Source of the DNA: Leisingera coralii
GTDB lineage: Bacteria; Pseudomonadota; Alphaproteobacteria; Rhodobacterales; Rhodobacteraceae
Assembly: GCF_049056525.1 (NCBI RefSeq)
Contig: NZ_JBHUPT010000018.1
Location: 32,148 to 96,147 of the forward strand
Length of the DNA: 64,000 bases
Reading direction: 5' to 3'
Shown here: positions 17,739-26,486 of the stretch, piece after piece
How positions within the stretch are numbered: position 1 is the stretch's first letter
Layout of the letters: each line of letters starts with the position of its first letter
Made by a program: the position numbers and the translations under genes
Notes under the pieces: generated by a model
Told to the model about the DNA's origin: nothing
Databases searched by the model: none
The model's input: the letters and a program-made list of their open reading frames with translations, nothing else

Positions 17739-17921
17739 ATGGATGCAATCAAAGCCGCTGAGTATGCCCGCGCGCTCTATAGCGCGCATGGCGACAAGGC
17801 CGAGGCCGAAGCCGCGCAGAAAATGCGCGAATGCGAAGAGGCCGGCAAGGACGACGAGGCCGCAGACTGGAAAGCCGTGCGCCAGGCAGTCCGCGCCATG
17901 CGCGGGCCGAACCAGGCTTGA
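17739..17921 (+). CDS. Small soluble protein of unknown function
   Basis: 60 residues from ATG 17739, preceded by a strong AAAGGAGGA site. Sequence MDAIKAAEYARALYSAHGDK, then Ala/Glu-rich helices (EAEAAQKMRECEEAG) and a DDEAADWKAVRQAVRAMRG ending. It is fully helical in appearance, with no signal or membrane segment. The strong ribosome-binding site argues that it is expressed. I do not recognise it beyond similar small proteins in related genomes. Confidence 0.7.
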   Translation: MDAIKAAEYARALYSAHGDKAEAEAAQKMRECEEAGKDDEAADWKAVRQAVRAMRGPNQA

Positions 17922-18071
17922 GCACCTGACAGCTGGAGGGCCGCGGCATGCGGCGCTCCAGCCCTTTCAAACACCCCGTTTACCACGATTGAAACGCATC
18001 CCGGCTTGCGGCATACTATGGCCAATTCCGCGGGCATCAGACCCGCTTGCCAAAAACGGGGCACGAGCCAG

Positions 18072-18383
18072 ATGAAACACTTCCTGACAGCCGCGCTTTG
18101 CGCAGGATTCCTTGCAACCCTCGCCCCCTCCGGGGCCGACGCCGGCGCCATCGAGCGCGCCTGCCGCCAGTCGGACCGCACCGCCGCGACGCCGTCGTTG
18201 TGCAACTGCATCCAGAAGGTCGCCAACCGCAGTCTGACGCGCTCGGAGCGCAAGACCGTCTCCAAGTGGTTTGCCGACCCGCACCAGGCCCAGGTGGTGC
18301 GCCAGTCCAGCAACCGCAGCGATGAACGCCTGTGGCAGCGCTACAAGGCCTTTGGCGATCACGCCGCCCGCAGCTGCGGCTGA
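18072..18383 (+). CDS. Secreted cysteine-containing protein of unknown function
   Basis: 103 residues from ATG 18072. A signal peptide (MKHFLTAALCAGFLATLAPS, cleavage near GADA-GA) is followed by about 80 residues with four cysteines (IERACRQSD, SLCNCIQ, and a final SCG) that could form two disulfides. It is basic, with RSLTRSERKTVSKWF. Likely periplasmic; function unknown. A strong terminator follows it. Confidence 0.7.
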   Translation: MKHFLTAALCAGFLATLAPSGADAGAIERACRQSDRTAATPSLCNCIQKVANRSLTRSERKTVSKWFADPHQAQVVRQSSNRSDERLWQRYKAFGDHAARSCG

Positions 18384-18408
18384 GCCGGCCCATTGGCGGA
18401 CTGAAGCG

Positions 18409-18434
18409 AAGGCGTCCCCGCGGGCGCCTTTTTG
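18409..18434 (+). terminator. Rho-independent terminator
   Basis: 9-bp stem (AAGGCGTCC/GGGCGCCTT, one G-T pair), CCGC loop, then TTTTT. It ends the secreted cysteine protein gene. Confidence 0.85.
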
Positions 18435-18552
18435 CTGTTTTGATGCATTTGCGCTGCGGCATTTTCGCTAGGGGGGAAAGACCCCGCCCCTGGCCCCCTT
18501 GACCGGGCCGCGGCAACGCGGAACAAACGGCGCAAGGTATTGGAGCAGTTAG

Positions 18553-19518
18553 ATGTTGATCAAAGGTGTTACCCTGCGCGGGCTGGAAGTGTTCGAGGCC
18601 TTGGCCAAAACCGGCTCGGTGGCGCAGGCGGCGGAGCTGACCGGCCTCAGCCAGCCCGCCGTCAGCCAGCAGATGCGCAACCTGGAAAAGGCGCTGGACA
18701 GCGAGCTGATCGACCACGGCCGCCGTCCGATGGTGCTGACCGCCGCGGGGCGCAGTTTCCTGGCCCGCACCGAGGCGGTGCTGTCCGAGCTGCGGCTGGC
18801 CCAAAGCGAGCTGACGGTGATGGATCTGACCCACCTGCAGGCGCTGTCGATCGGCCTGATCGACGATTTCGACAATGACCTGACGCCGCGGCTGGCCACC
18901 ATCCTGGCCGACAGCCTGACCCAGTGCCGGTTCAAGATGATCACCGCCTCCAGCCATGACATCGTGCGGGCGATGGAGGCGCGCGAGCTGCATATCGCCG
19001 TCGCCGCCACCACCGGAGAGCTGCACGAGGGGCTGGTGGAATACCCGCTGGTGCGCGATCCCTTCATCCTGGTGGCGCCGCGCGGCACGGTCTCGGATGC
19101 GGCGCAGGCAGCCGAGCAGCTGCAGGACCTGCCGTTCCTGCGCTACGCCCGCGAGCAGCTGATCTCGCAGCAGATCGAGGCGCTGCTGGCACGCCAGAAG
19201 CTGGAGTTCGAGGACCGGTTCGAGGTCGGCTCGCACCTGGCGCTGATGGCGATGGTGGCACGGCGCATCGGCTGGGCGATCACCACACCGCTGGGCTATA
19301 TGCGCGCCGGGCGCTTCCACGACCAGATCGACGCCTTCCCGCTGCCCTTTGGCGAGATGTCGCGGACCATTTCGCTGTTCACCGCCGCCGACTGGGCCGA
19401 CCGGGTCCCGCGCGACGTGGCCGAGACCCTGCGCCGCCTGGTGCAAAGCCAGATGATCGACCCGGCGGTGCAGCAGCTGCCGTTCCTGGCGGGCGGCTTC
19501 CGGGTGATCGCCGACTAG
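18553..19518 (+). CDS. LysR family transcriptional regulator
   Basis: 321 residues. The N-terminus is a winged helix-turn-helix (LRGLEVFEALAKTGSVAQAA then LTGLSQPAVSQQMRNLEKAL, residues 9-50), and the rest a periplasmic-binding-like effector domain. The neighbour on the right is on the other strand and there is no gene divergent from it, so a local target is not obvious. The effector is unknown. It has its own leader of about 170 bp after the preceding terminator. Confidence 0.92.
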   Translation: MLIKGVTLRGLEVFEALAKTGSVAQAAELTGLSQPAVSQQMRNLEKALDSELIDHGRRPMVLTAAGRSFLARTEAVLSELRLAQSELTVMDLTHLQALSIGLIDDFDNDLTPRLATILADSLTQCRFKMITASSHDIVRAMEARELHIAVAATTGELHEGLVEYPLVRDPFILVAPRGTVSDAAQAAEQLQDLPFLRYAREQLISQQIEALLARQKLEFEDRFEVGSHLALMAMVARRIGWAITTPLGYMRAGRFHDQIDAFPLPFGEMSRTISLFTAADWADRVPRDVAETLRRLVQSQMIDPAVQQLPFLAGGFRVIAD

Positions 19519-19519
19519 G

Positions 19520-19957
19520 TCAGAGTGCGGCTTTCAGCCCTTTGGCCGCCGCTTCGATCAGGTCCAGGCAGCCGTCGAAGTCGCGGGTGTAATAGGGGTC
19601 GGGCACGTGGTCAGCGCCGGTTTCCGGCGCGTAACCGGTGAACAGGCGCACCGGGGTTTCGTTACCTGCGGGGCGCAGCATCTCGATGTTGTCCAGATTG
19701 CTGGCGTCCATCGCGATGATCAGGTCGAAGGCCTCGAAATCGCCGCGCCGGAACTGCCGCGCGCGCAGGTCCGAGATATCCAGCCCGCGCGCCCGCGCCG
19801 CTGCCTGCATCGGGCCGTAGGGCGGCTCGCCCACGTGATAGGAGGCGGTGCCGGCGCTGTCGGTCTCCGCTTCCGGGCACAGCGCGCGGAACACGCCTTC
19901 GGCCGCCGGGGAGCGGCAGATGTTTCCTAGGCAGACGAACAGAATACGGGTAGGCAT
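19520..19957 (-). CDS. Low-molecular-weight protein-tyrosine phosphatase
   Basis: 145 residues from ATG 19957 with AAGGAGC upstream. The phosphatase loop is CLGNICRS with nucleophile Cys9 and Arg15 (CX5R), and the general-acid segment is VPDPYY near residue 115. This is the full compact LMW-PTP domain. Substrates in bacteria range from tyrosine kinases of polysaccharide export to small molecules; a capsule block is present at 41.2 kb, but no tyrosine kinase gene is here. It is divergent from the sirtuin with 49 bp between start codons. Confidence 0.93.
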   Translation of the reverse strand: MPTRILFVCLGNICRSPAAEGVFRALCPEAETDSAGTASYHVGEPPYGPMQAAARARGLDISDLRARQFRRGDFEAFDLIIAMDASNLDNIEMLRPAGNETPVRLFTGYAPETGADHVPDPYYTRDFDGCLDLIEAAAKGLKAAL

Positions 19958-20006
19958 TGGCAAGCAGCTCCTTTGAATGGACGCAGTGATAGGAGGTTCC
20001 GGGACA

Positions 20007-20723
20007 ATGGGAAAGACCGCGGCGGCACAGAGCACTGCCAAAATTGTCATCCTGACCGGCGCCGGGATTTCCGCCGAAAGCGGGCTGGGCACCTTCCGCG
20101 ACGAGGGCGGGCTCTGGGCGCAGCACCGGATCGAGGATGTGGCGACGCCGGAGGCTTTCCTGCGCAATCCGGATCTGGTGCACGGCTTCTACAATGCCCG
20201 CCGGGCCCAGGCCGCAAAGGCGCAGCCCAATCCCGCGCATCAGGCGCTGGCCCGGCTGCAGGCGGAACACGCAGGCGAGGTGGTGATCGTCACCCAAAAT
20301 GTCGACGGGCTGCACGAGGCAGGCGGCGCGTCTGAGGTGCTGCATATGCACGGCACCCTGGCAGGCGCACTCTGCGCCGCCTGCGGCCACCGCTGGGCTG
20401 CGCCGCTGGAGATGCAGACCGGCCAGCCCTGCCCCGCCTGCGCCGCGCCTGCGGGCCGCCCGGATGTGGTCTGGTTCGGCGAGTTTCCCTATTTCATGGA
20501 CGAAATCTATGCCCACCTGGCCGGGGCGGATCTGTTTGCCGCCATCGGCACCTCCGGCGAGGTCTACCCGGCGGCCGCCTTTGTCGACGAGGCACGGGCG
20601 GCGGCGGCCCATACGGTGGAGCTGAACCTGGAGCCGTCGGCCACCGCCTCCCGCTTTGCCGAGCGCCGCTTTGGTCCGGCCAGCGAGACGGTGCCCGCCT
20701 GGGTGGCGGAGCTGCTCGCCTAG
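20007..20723 (+). CDS. cobB: NAD-dependent protein deacylase (class III-type sirtuin)
   Basis: 238 residues from ATG 20007, chosen for the AGGAGG site upstream over an ATG at 19977. Sirtuin motifs: GAGIS (18-22), GTFR (28-31), TQNVD (96-100), catalytic His115 in HMHG, and a zinc site of Cys 123, 126, 142 and 145. Residues Tyr62 and Arg65 (GFYNARR) match the YxxR signature of SIRT5/CobB-type enzymes that remove succinyl and malonyl as well as acetyl groups. Acts on cytoplasmic metabolic enzymes. Confidence 0.92.
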   Translation: MGKTAAAQSTAKIVILTGAGISAESGLGTFRDEGGLWAQHRIEDVATPEAFLRNPDLVHGFYNARRAQAAKAQPNPAHQALARLQAEHAGEVVIVTQNVDGLHEAGGASEVLHMHGTLAGALCAACGHRWAAPLEMQTGQPCPACAAPAGRPDVVWFGEFPYFMDEIYAHLAGADLFAAIGTSGEVYPAAAFVDEARAAAAHTVELNLEPSATASRFAERRFGPASETVPAWVAELLA

Positions 20724-20736
20724 CCGCAGGCGGCAA

Positions 20737-20760
20737 AAAGCCCGCCACCGGGCGGGCTTT
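20737..20760 (-). terminator. Terminator hairpin between convergent genes
   Basis: Perfect 10-bp stem AAAGCCCGCC/GGCGGGCTTT with a 4-base loop. The T-run is better on the minus strand (TTTTT), so it mainly ends the PCu(A)C gene, and may also stop the sirtuin transcript. Confidence 0.75.
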
Positions 20761-20813
20761 GGGCGCGAAGGAGGGCCGCAGCGCGGCCTGACGCCGCGCC
20801 CGCCCTGCCGGGC

Positions 20814-21302
20814 TTAGTTTGTGTGGCCGGAGTGATCCATCTGGCCGTGGCCCTCGGCCTTGCGCTCCAGATCGACCGGCACCTCGATCTCGATCTCGCC
20901 GGCCTTTTCGAACACCAGCGTGACCTTCACCACGTCGCCGTGGTTCAGCGCCTGGTTCAGGCCCATGAACATGATGTGGTCGCCGCCGCGCGTCAGCATG
21001 TGGGTTTCACCGGCAGGCACGGCAAAGCCCTCCTCAACATGCATCATCTTCATGACGCCGTCATCGCCCTCCTTGTGGGTGTGCAGCTGCACCCTGGCCG
21101 CCACGTCAGAGCGTACATCAATCAGCTGATCGTCTTCGCCGCCCTTGTTCATGATTTCCATGAAGGCCGCACCGGCCTTGGCTGTGGGCGAGGACACGCG
21201 TGCGTATTGGCCGTGCACCATGATCATGGCATCGCCCGCAAAGGCGGAGGTGGCAAAGGCAGCGGCTGCCGCGGCTGCAAAGACAACAGACTTCAGGGAC
21301 AT
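20814..21302 (-). CDS. Periplasmic copper chaperone PCu(A)C
   Basis: 162 residues. Signal peptide MSLKSVVFAAAAAAAFATSA-FA, then the DUF461 domain. The Cu(I) site is recognisable: His in VQLHTH (residues 74-76), Met85/87 region MKMMH and the HM-LTRGGDHIMFMGL segment at 101-115. The His/Met-rich tail (GHGQMDHSGH) may add metal capacity. Such chaperones deliver copper to the Cu(A) and Cu(B) sites of cytochrome oxidase. The next gene upstream on the same strand has a cysteine pair and a related envelope role is likely. Confidence 0.9.
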   Translation of the reverse strand: MSLKSVVFAAAAAAAFATSAFAGDAMIMVHGQYARVSSPTAKAGAAFMEIMNKGGEDDQLIDVRSDVAARVQLHTHKEGDDGVMKMMHVEEGFAVPAGETHMLTRGGDHIMFMGLNQALNHGDVVKVTLVFEKAGEIEIEVPVDLERKAEGHGQMDHSGHTN

Positions 21303-21357
21303 TTCCTGTCTCCTCTCAGTGGATATTCAGTTTTCAAATGGGTGGTTTTCTTGGCCG

Positions 21358-21708
21358 TCAGACGGCGGCAGGAGGTGCGCGGGCGGTGGCGCGCAGGACG
21401 TCCTGCGCCGAAGCGAGCGCAGCCTGCTGCCCCGCCGTCACTTCGCTGCAAGCCGCAGCCGGCAGCACCAGCCCGGCGGGCTGCGCCACCGCGTCCAGCA
21501 CATGCATCACGCAGTCAGGGCAATTGTGCGGCGGCTTGGCCGGCTGGCCCTCGCTGTCGACATAAATGGTGACCGGGCCGGTGCCGGTGCAGATCACCAT
21601 CTGCCCGGCGGCATCGCGCTCCCCCTGCCGGGCGGCAGCACTATGCGCCGTCAGGGCGACCGTCAGGGCCAGGAACAGGCCAAGGCATATGCGCAGGATG
21701 CGTGTCAT
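21358..21708 (-). CDS. Secreted cysteine protein, DUF2946-like
   Basis: 116 residues from ATG 21708 (a GTG three bases upstream is also possible). Signal peptide MTRILRICLGLFLALTVALT, then QMVICTGTGPVTIYVDSEGQ and HNCPDC, which match the Cys and CPxC pattern of DUF2946 proteins, often next to copper genes. It sits 55 bp before the PCu(A)C gene on the same strand, so a shared operon and a part in periplasmic copper handling are plausible. Family assignment is from motif memory. Confidence 0.7.
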   Translation of the reverse strand: MTRILRICLGLFLALTVALTAHSAAARQGERDAAGQMVICTGTGPVTIYVDSEGQPAKPPHNCPDCVMHVLDAVAQPAGLVLPAAACSEVTAGQQAALASAQDVLRATARAPPAAV

Positions 21709-21778
21709 CACAGGCAGGTATGCCCCTGCCGCGTGCCGCCTGCAAGACGCAACCCTGCGGCAGATTGCGCAAACGCAA

Positions 21779-21808
21779 ACACCGCGCAGAGTTGCCTCTG
21801 CGCGGTGT
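21779..21808 (-). terminator. Hairpin downstream of rpmB
   Basis: Perfect 13-bp stem (ACACCGCGCAGAG/CTCTGCGCGGTGT) with TTGC loop, 35 bases past the rpmB stop; weak T-rich tail on the minus strand. Confidence 0.7.
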
Positions 21809-21843
21809 GCGTAATCCGATCCGGTGAAGGGATCAGGCCAGGA

Positions 21844-22134
21844 TTAAGCCTGTGCGGCTTGTGCCTTGGCGATCTCTTTCTTCACTTTCAGCGCGTTTGC
21901 CGACAGCTCTTCGTCCTTGGCTTTGGCCAGGAACGCGTCCAGGCCGCCGCGGTGGTCGACCGAGCGCAGGGCGGCTGCGGAGATGCGCAGCTTGATGCCG
22001 CGGCCCAGAACTTCGGACTGCAGGGTCACGTCGTTCAGGTTGGGCAGAAAGCGGCGCTTGGTTTTGTTGTTGGCGTGGCTGACATTGTTGCCAGTCATCG
22101 GGCCTTTTCCGGTCAGTTCGCAACGGCGCGACAT
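21844..22134 (-). CDS. rpmB: 50S ribosomal protein L28
   Basis: 96 residues, normal for alphaproteobacteria. The start MSRRCELTGKGPMTGNNVSH and the KTKRRFLPNLNDVTLQSE segment are diagnostic. It binds 23S rRNA late in large-subunit assembly. Only one cysteine is present, so this is the zinc-free form. Single gene with its own 3' hairpin. Confidence 0.97.
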   Translation of the reverse strand: MSRRCELTGKGPMTGNNVSHANNKTKRRFLPNLNDVTLQSEVLGRGIKLRISAAALRSVDHRGGLDAFLAKAKDEELSANALKVKKEIAKAQAAQA

Positions 22135-22366
22135 ATCTTCATCCTTCGTTTCTGGAGGCGCTGGCAGTCCGGCGCCATATCACAAGGGGCGCGGCCATTG
22201 GCTGCGCCCGAAAACTGGTCCGCTGCTCTTACGCTCAACCGGCAACAGCGTCAAGTGATTCAACTCAGCTTTCTTGCCCGGCTTACTGCACCCTTTTCCA
22301 GCCTGCCGCAAGGGGCTTAGGGCACCGGCCCGCGCCGCCCGCACGCCACGGAAAGGCCGGCAGGCC

Positions 22367-23344
22367 TCAGGCAGCGCCGAGGGCCTTCAGCATGATCCGC
22401 GCAGCCTCGCCCGGGCTTTTGCCGCCCTCGGCCACGGCCCCCGCAAGATCCGCCATCTGCGCCTTTGCCTCCGGCGTCTCCAGCCGCGCCAGCAGCGCCT
22501 GGCGCACTTCCTGGTCGAACCAGTAGCAGGCCTGATCGGCGCGGCGGCGGTCCCAGTGGTCGTTTTCCTTGCGCCAGGCGGTCAGGGTCTGCATCTCCTC
22601 CCAGGCTTTGTCCAGCCCGTGCTCCTCCACCGCCGAAACCATCAGCGCCTTGGGGAAGCCCTCCGGATCCTGCCGGCGCTTGCGCAGCAGACGCAGCGCA
22701 CCGGCGTAATCGGCGCAGGTGCGGGTCGCCACCGGTTTCAGGGGCCCGTCCGCCTTGTTCACCAGGATGAGGTCGGCCATTTCCATGATGCCGCGCTTCA
22801 CCCCCTGCAGCTCATCGCCGCCCGCAGGCGCCAGCAGCAGCAGGAACAGGTCCGACATCTCCGCCACCACGGTTTCCGACTGGCCGACGCCGACGGTCTC
22901 GATCAGCACCACGTCGAAGCCTGCTGCCTCGCACAAGGCCACCGCTTCGCGGGAGCGGCGCGCGACGCCGCCCAGGTGGCTCTGGCTGGGGGACGGGCGG
23001 ATGAAGGCGTTGCGCTCGCGGCTGAGCCGCTCCATCCGGGTCTTGTCGCCCAGGATCGAGCCTCCGGAGCGGGCAGAGCTGGGATCCACCGCCAGCACCG
23101 CCACCCGCAGGCCGAGGCCGGTCAGCATCATGCCGAAGCTTTCGATGAAGGTGGATTTGCCCACCCCCGGCGTGCCGGACAGGCCGATGCGCAGCGACTG
23201 GCGCTTGTGTTTTGCCAGTTCCGACAGCAGCTCGCCTGCCTTGGCGCGGTGATCCTCGCGGCCGCTTTCCACCAGGGTGATGGCACGGGCCAGCGCCCGG
23301 CGGTCGCCATCGAGGATCTTCTGTGTCAGCTGTTCGGTATCCAT
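22367..23344 (-). CDS. meaB: Methylmalonyl-CoA mutase-associated GTPase MeaB
   Basis: 325 residues from ATG 23344 (AGGAAG upstream). G3E-family GTPase: Walker A GTPGVGKS at 57-64, VLAVDPSSARSGGSILGDKT near 84, LIETVGVGQSE near 144 and VNKAD near 193. MeaB chaperones methylmalonyl-CoA mutase and guards its adenosylcobalamin cofactor. The mutase is not in the window, but the epimerase (57.0 kb) and cobQ (6.7 kb) of the linked pathways are. Confidence 0.94.
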   Translation of the reverse strand: MDTEQLTQKILDGDRRALARAITLVESGREDHRAKAGELLSELAKHKRQSLRIGLSGTPGVGKSTFIESFGMMLTGLGLRVAVLAVDPSSARSGGSILGDKTRMERLSRERNAFIRPSPSQSHLGGVARRSREAVALCEAAGFDVVLIETVGVGQSETVVAEMSDLFLLLLAPAGGDELQGVKRGIMEMADLILVNKADGPLKPVATRTCADYAGALRLLRKRRQDPEGFPKALMVSAVEEHGLDKAWEEMQTLTAWRKENDHWDRRRADQACYWFDQEVRQALLARLETPEAKAQMADLAGAVAEGGKSPGEAARIMLKALGAA

Positions 23345-23699
23345 GCGCGTCTTCCTGATGTGTTGGGCGGACCTTGGCGCAAGCGTGGCGGCAAAGTCCA
23401 GCCCCTGCCGTCTGCCGGGCACCCTACATCAGCGGGCGCCGCAGGAAAGGCGGCAAATCCGCCGCGCCTGATGCGGTTTGCGCAGTGCAGGCAGCGCCCC
23501 GCCCCCACCCCTGCCTCGAAAAACAATCATGCAAAAGCAGACTGTCCCGCCCGGCTGAAGGCCGGGCTGCGCCGGCCCGCCCCCATGGGGCGGCGCATTC
23601 GCACCACCCCGCGGGCCTCTGCAACCCTCAGCATTCTGCCAACAAGCTCCTTCTCATGACACCGCTAGACCTCTCCCTCCCCTTTGGCGATAAGGCGGC
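23345..23699. other. Gene-free divergent region between meaB and hrpB
   Basis: 355 bp without a supportable gene. It contains an inverted copy of repeat R1 (23544-23603) and presumably both divergent promoters, which I cannot place. Confidence 0.55.
23544..23603 (-). repeat. Structured intergenic repeat R1, inverted copy
   Basis: Read on the minus strand: GTGCGAATGCGCCGCCCCATG, GGGGCGGGCCGGCGCA, GCCCGGCC-TTCA-GCC-GGGC and GGGACAG. This matches R1 at 15108-15170 with compensatory differences in the outer stem. Confidence 0.65.
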
Positions 23700-26159
23700 A
23701 TGACCAGATTGCCGATCGAAGACGCCCTTCCCGAACTGCTGGACGCCCTGCGCGCCCGCGGCCGTGCCGTGCTGCAGGCGCCGCCCGGTGCGGGCAAGAC
23801 GACGCGGGTGCCGCTGGCGATGCTGGAGGCCGGGCTGACGGCGGGCCGCATCGTGATGCTGGAACCCCGCCGCCTTGCTGCCCGCGCCGCGGCGGAGCGG
23901 ATGGCGGAAACGCTGGGGGAGAAGCCGGGCCAGACCGTCGGCTACCGGGTGCGCGGCGATGCAAAGGTCTCCAGGGCCACCCGCATCGAGGTGGTGACCG
24001 AGGGCATCCTGACCCGGATGCTGCAGTCGGCCCCGGACCTGCCCGGTGTCGGCGCGGTGATCTTTGACGAATTCCACGAACGCTCGCTGAATGCCGATCT
24101 GGGCCTGGCGCTGTGCCTGGAGGTGGCCGGCGCGCTGCGCGATGATCTGATCCTGCTGGCGATGTCGGCGACGCTGGACGCGGACCCGGTGGCGGCCTTG
24201 ATGGACGCGCCGATGGTGACCTCCGAGGGCCGCAGCTATCCGGTGGAGACCCGCTGGCTGGAGCGCCCCCTGCCCGCGCAGGCCCGCCGTGCCGATGCGC
24301 TGACCGATCTGGTGGTTCAGGCGGAGAGAGACACAAAGGCCCCAGGACCAAACAGTGGCGGCGGCATTCTGGTGTTCCTGCCCGGCGAAGGCGAGATCCG
24401 CCGCGCCGCCGGTGCGCTGGAAAAACGCCTGCCCGGCCACTGCCATATCCGGCCGCTGTTCGGCGCCCTGCCCTTTGCCGAGCAGCGCGCGGCGATCCAG
24501 CCCGAGGCACAGGGCCGCAAGGTTGTGCTGGCGACCTCGATTGCCGAGACCTCTTTGACCATTCAGGACATCCGGGTGGTGGTGGACATGGGCCAGGCGC
24601 GCCGGGCGCGGTTTGATCCCGGCTCCGGCATGTCGCGGCTAGTGACCGAGAAAGTCACCCGCGCCGAGGCCACCCAGCGCCAGGGCCGCGCGGGCCGGGT
24701 GGCGGAGGGCCTCTGCTACCGTCTGTGGACCAAGGGCGAGGAAGGCGCGCTGATGGCGTTTCCGCCCGCCGAGATCGAAAGCGCCGACCTCACCGCACTG
24801 GCGCTGGAGCTGGCGCTGTGGGGCGCGGCGCCCGAGGATCTGTCTTTCCTGACCCAGCCGCCCGCGGGTGCGCTGGCGGAGGCGCAGGCGCTGCTGCACC
24901 TGCTGGGCGCCCTGGACGCGCAGGGGCGGATCACGGAGCATGGCAAGGCACTGGCGGCGCTGCCGCTGCATCCGCGGCTTGGCCACATGCTGCTGCAGGC
25001 AGGCTCTGCCGCTGCACCGCTGGCCGCGCTCTTGGGTGAGCGCGACCCATTGCGCGGCGCACCTGCGGATCTCACGCTGCGGCTGAAGGCGCTGAAGGAT
25101 CCCAAGGGGTTTGAACGCAATCACCCTTACCAGCTGAACCGCCCGGTGGTGGAGCGGATCAAGAGCGAGGCGCGGCGGCTGGAGAAACAGGCAGGCCGCC
25201 GCGACGCGGGACTGTCGCCGGCGATGATGGCCGTGCTGGCCTACCCCGACCGCGTCGGCCAGCGCCGCAAGGGGGACAGCCCGCGGTTCGTGCTGTCGGG
25301 CGGCAAGGGCGCCATTCTGGATGGCGGCGACACGCTGGCCGGCGCGCCGTTCATCGTGGCGCTGGACACCGACGGCAACCCGCGCGAGGCCAGGATCCGG
25401 ATGGCGGCGCAGATATCGCTGGCCGAGATCCGCGAGCTGTTTGCGGATCAGATTGCCTGGAGTGACGTTTGCGAATGGTCGAAACGCGACCGCCGGGTGG
25501 CGGCGCGCCAGCAGGAGCGGTTCGGCGCGGTGGTGCTGGACGACCGGGTCTGGAAGGACGTGCCGCCGGACGCCGTGGCGCAGGCAATGCTGGACGGGGT
25601 GCGCGACCTGGGCCTGCGGCTCACTGGCGCCGCGGCGCGGCTGGCGGCGCGCGTGGAGCTGGTACGGGCCGAAGGCTTTGACCTGCCCGACTTCTCCCTG
25701 CCCGGCCTGACGGACACGCTGGAGGACTGGCTGCTGCCGATGCTCGACGGGGTGAAATCGGCGGAGGACTGGAAGCGCTTCGATCTGCTGCCCGCGCTGC
25801 GGGCCGCACTCAGCTGGGAGCAGACGCAACTGCTGGACCGTGAGGCGCCGGGCAGTTTTACCACCCCGCTAGGCCGCAAGATCCCGATCAGCTACGACGG
25901 CGAGATCCCCGAAATCTCGGTCCGGCTGCAGGAAATGTTCGGTGTTACCCGGCATCCGTCCGTGGGCGGCGTGCCCCTGAAGGTCTCCCTGCTGTCGCCG
26001 GCACAGCGGCCGATCCAGATCACCCGCGACCTGCCCGGCTTCTGGGCCGGTTCCTATGCGGATGTGAGGAAGGACATGCGCGCCCAGTACCCCAAGCACC
26101 CCTGGCCCGAGGACCCCACTCAGGAAGACCCGACGCTCAGGGCAAAACGGCGCAAGTAG
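23700..26159 (+). CDS. hrpB: ATP-dependent helicase HrpB
   Basis: 819 residues, full length. DEAH-type helicase motifs: Walker A APPGAGKTT at 28-36, motif II DEFHERS near 122, SAT near 159, and motif VI QRQGRAGRV near 326 (from TQRQGRAGRVAEGLC). The long C-terminal HrpB-specific domain ends with KYPKHPWPEDP-like sequence, typical of HrpB rather than HrpA. The cellular role is unclear, probably RNA-linked. No ribosome-binding site stands out; the start follows an AAGGCGG sequence. Confidence 0.94.
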   Translation: MTRLPIEDALPELLDALRARGRAVLQAPPGAGKTTRVPLAMLEAGLTAGRIVMLEPRRLAARAAAERMAETLGEKPGQTVGYRVRGDAKVSRATRIEVVTEGILTRMLQSAPDLPGVGAVIFDEFHERSLNADLGLALCLEVAGALRDDLILLAMSATLDADPVAALMDAPMVTSEGRSYPVETRWLERPLPAQARRADALTDLVVQAERDTKAPGPNSGGGILVFLPGEGEIRRAAGALEKRLPGHCHIRPLFGALPFAEQRAAIQPEAQGRKVVLATSIAETSLTIQDIRVVVDMGQARRARFDPGSGMSRLVTEKVTRAEATQRQGRAGRVAEGLCYRLWTKGEEGALMAFPPAEIESADLTALALELALWGAAPEDLSFLTQPPAGALAEAQALLHLLGALDAQGRITEHGKALAALPLHPRLGHMLLQAGSAAAPLAALLGERDPLRGAPADLTLRLKALKDPKGFERNHPYQLNRPVVERIKSEARRLEKQAGRRDAGLSPAMMAVLAYPDRVGQRRKGDSPRFVLSGGKGAILDGGDTLAGAPFIVALDTDGNPREARIRMAAQISLAEIRELFADQIAWSDVCEWSKRDRRVAARQQERFGAVVLDDRVWKDVPPDAVAQAMLDGVRDLGLRLTGAAARLAARVELVRAEGFDLPDFSLPGLTDTLEDWLLPMLDGVKSAEDWKRFDLLPALRAALSWEQTQLLDREAPGSFTTPLGRKIPISYDGEIPEISVRLQEMFGVTRHPSVGGVPLKVSLLSPAQRPIQITRDLPGFWAGSYADVRKDMRAQYPKHPWPEDPTQEDPTLRAKRRK

Positions 26160-26486
26160 CACCGCGCAACACGGCGCAGGCCCGCAGCGTGCCCCCGGCA
26201 CGCTGCCCGGCCCAACCGCAGGCTGCGCATCTTCGATGCGCGGCCCGCGGGCGGGAGCGCTGCCGGAGCGGGTCCGGACGCCGGAGGCGGGACCTTAAGC
26301 GCTTTCTTCACGGTTTCAGGCTATACTCTGCCATGATGCCGCAAGCGGGCCGTTAAACCGCACTGCAAATCCGCTCAGTTCCGCTGATTTCAGGCGGCAG
26401 CCTTGATATTCCGGGCAAGTACGCATACTTTCCCACAACTTCGCACAAGAACACGGGGCCAACCCAACACCAAAGGCTGAGCAGAG
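26160..26486. other. Gene-free stretch before the Nudix gene
   Basis: 327 bp without a supportable gene. It carries repeat R2 copy B (26184-26261) after hrpB, then an AT-richer part (26370-26460) that likely holds the Nudix promoter. Confidence 0.55.
26184..26261 (+). repeat. Structured intergenic repeat R2, copy B
   Basis: Stem I is perfect (GCAGCGTGCC/GGCACGCTGC, loop CCC, 26184-26206), followed by CCGGCCCAAC, stem II GCTGCGCATC-TTC-GATGCGCGGC, and the ending CCGCGGGCGGGAGCGCT. Same order as copy A with different stem sequences. Confidence 0.7.
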
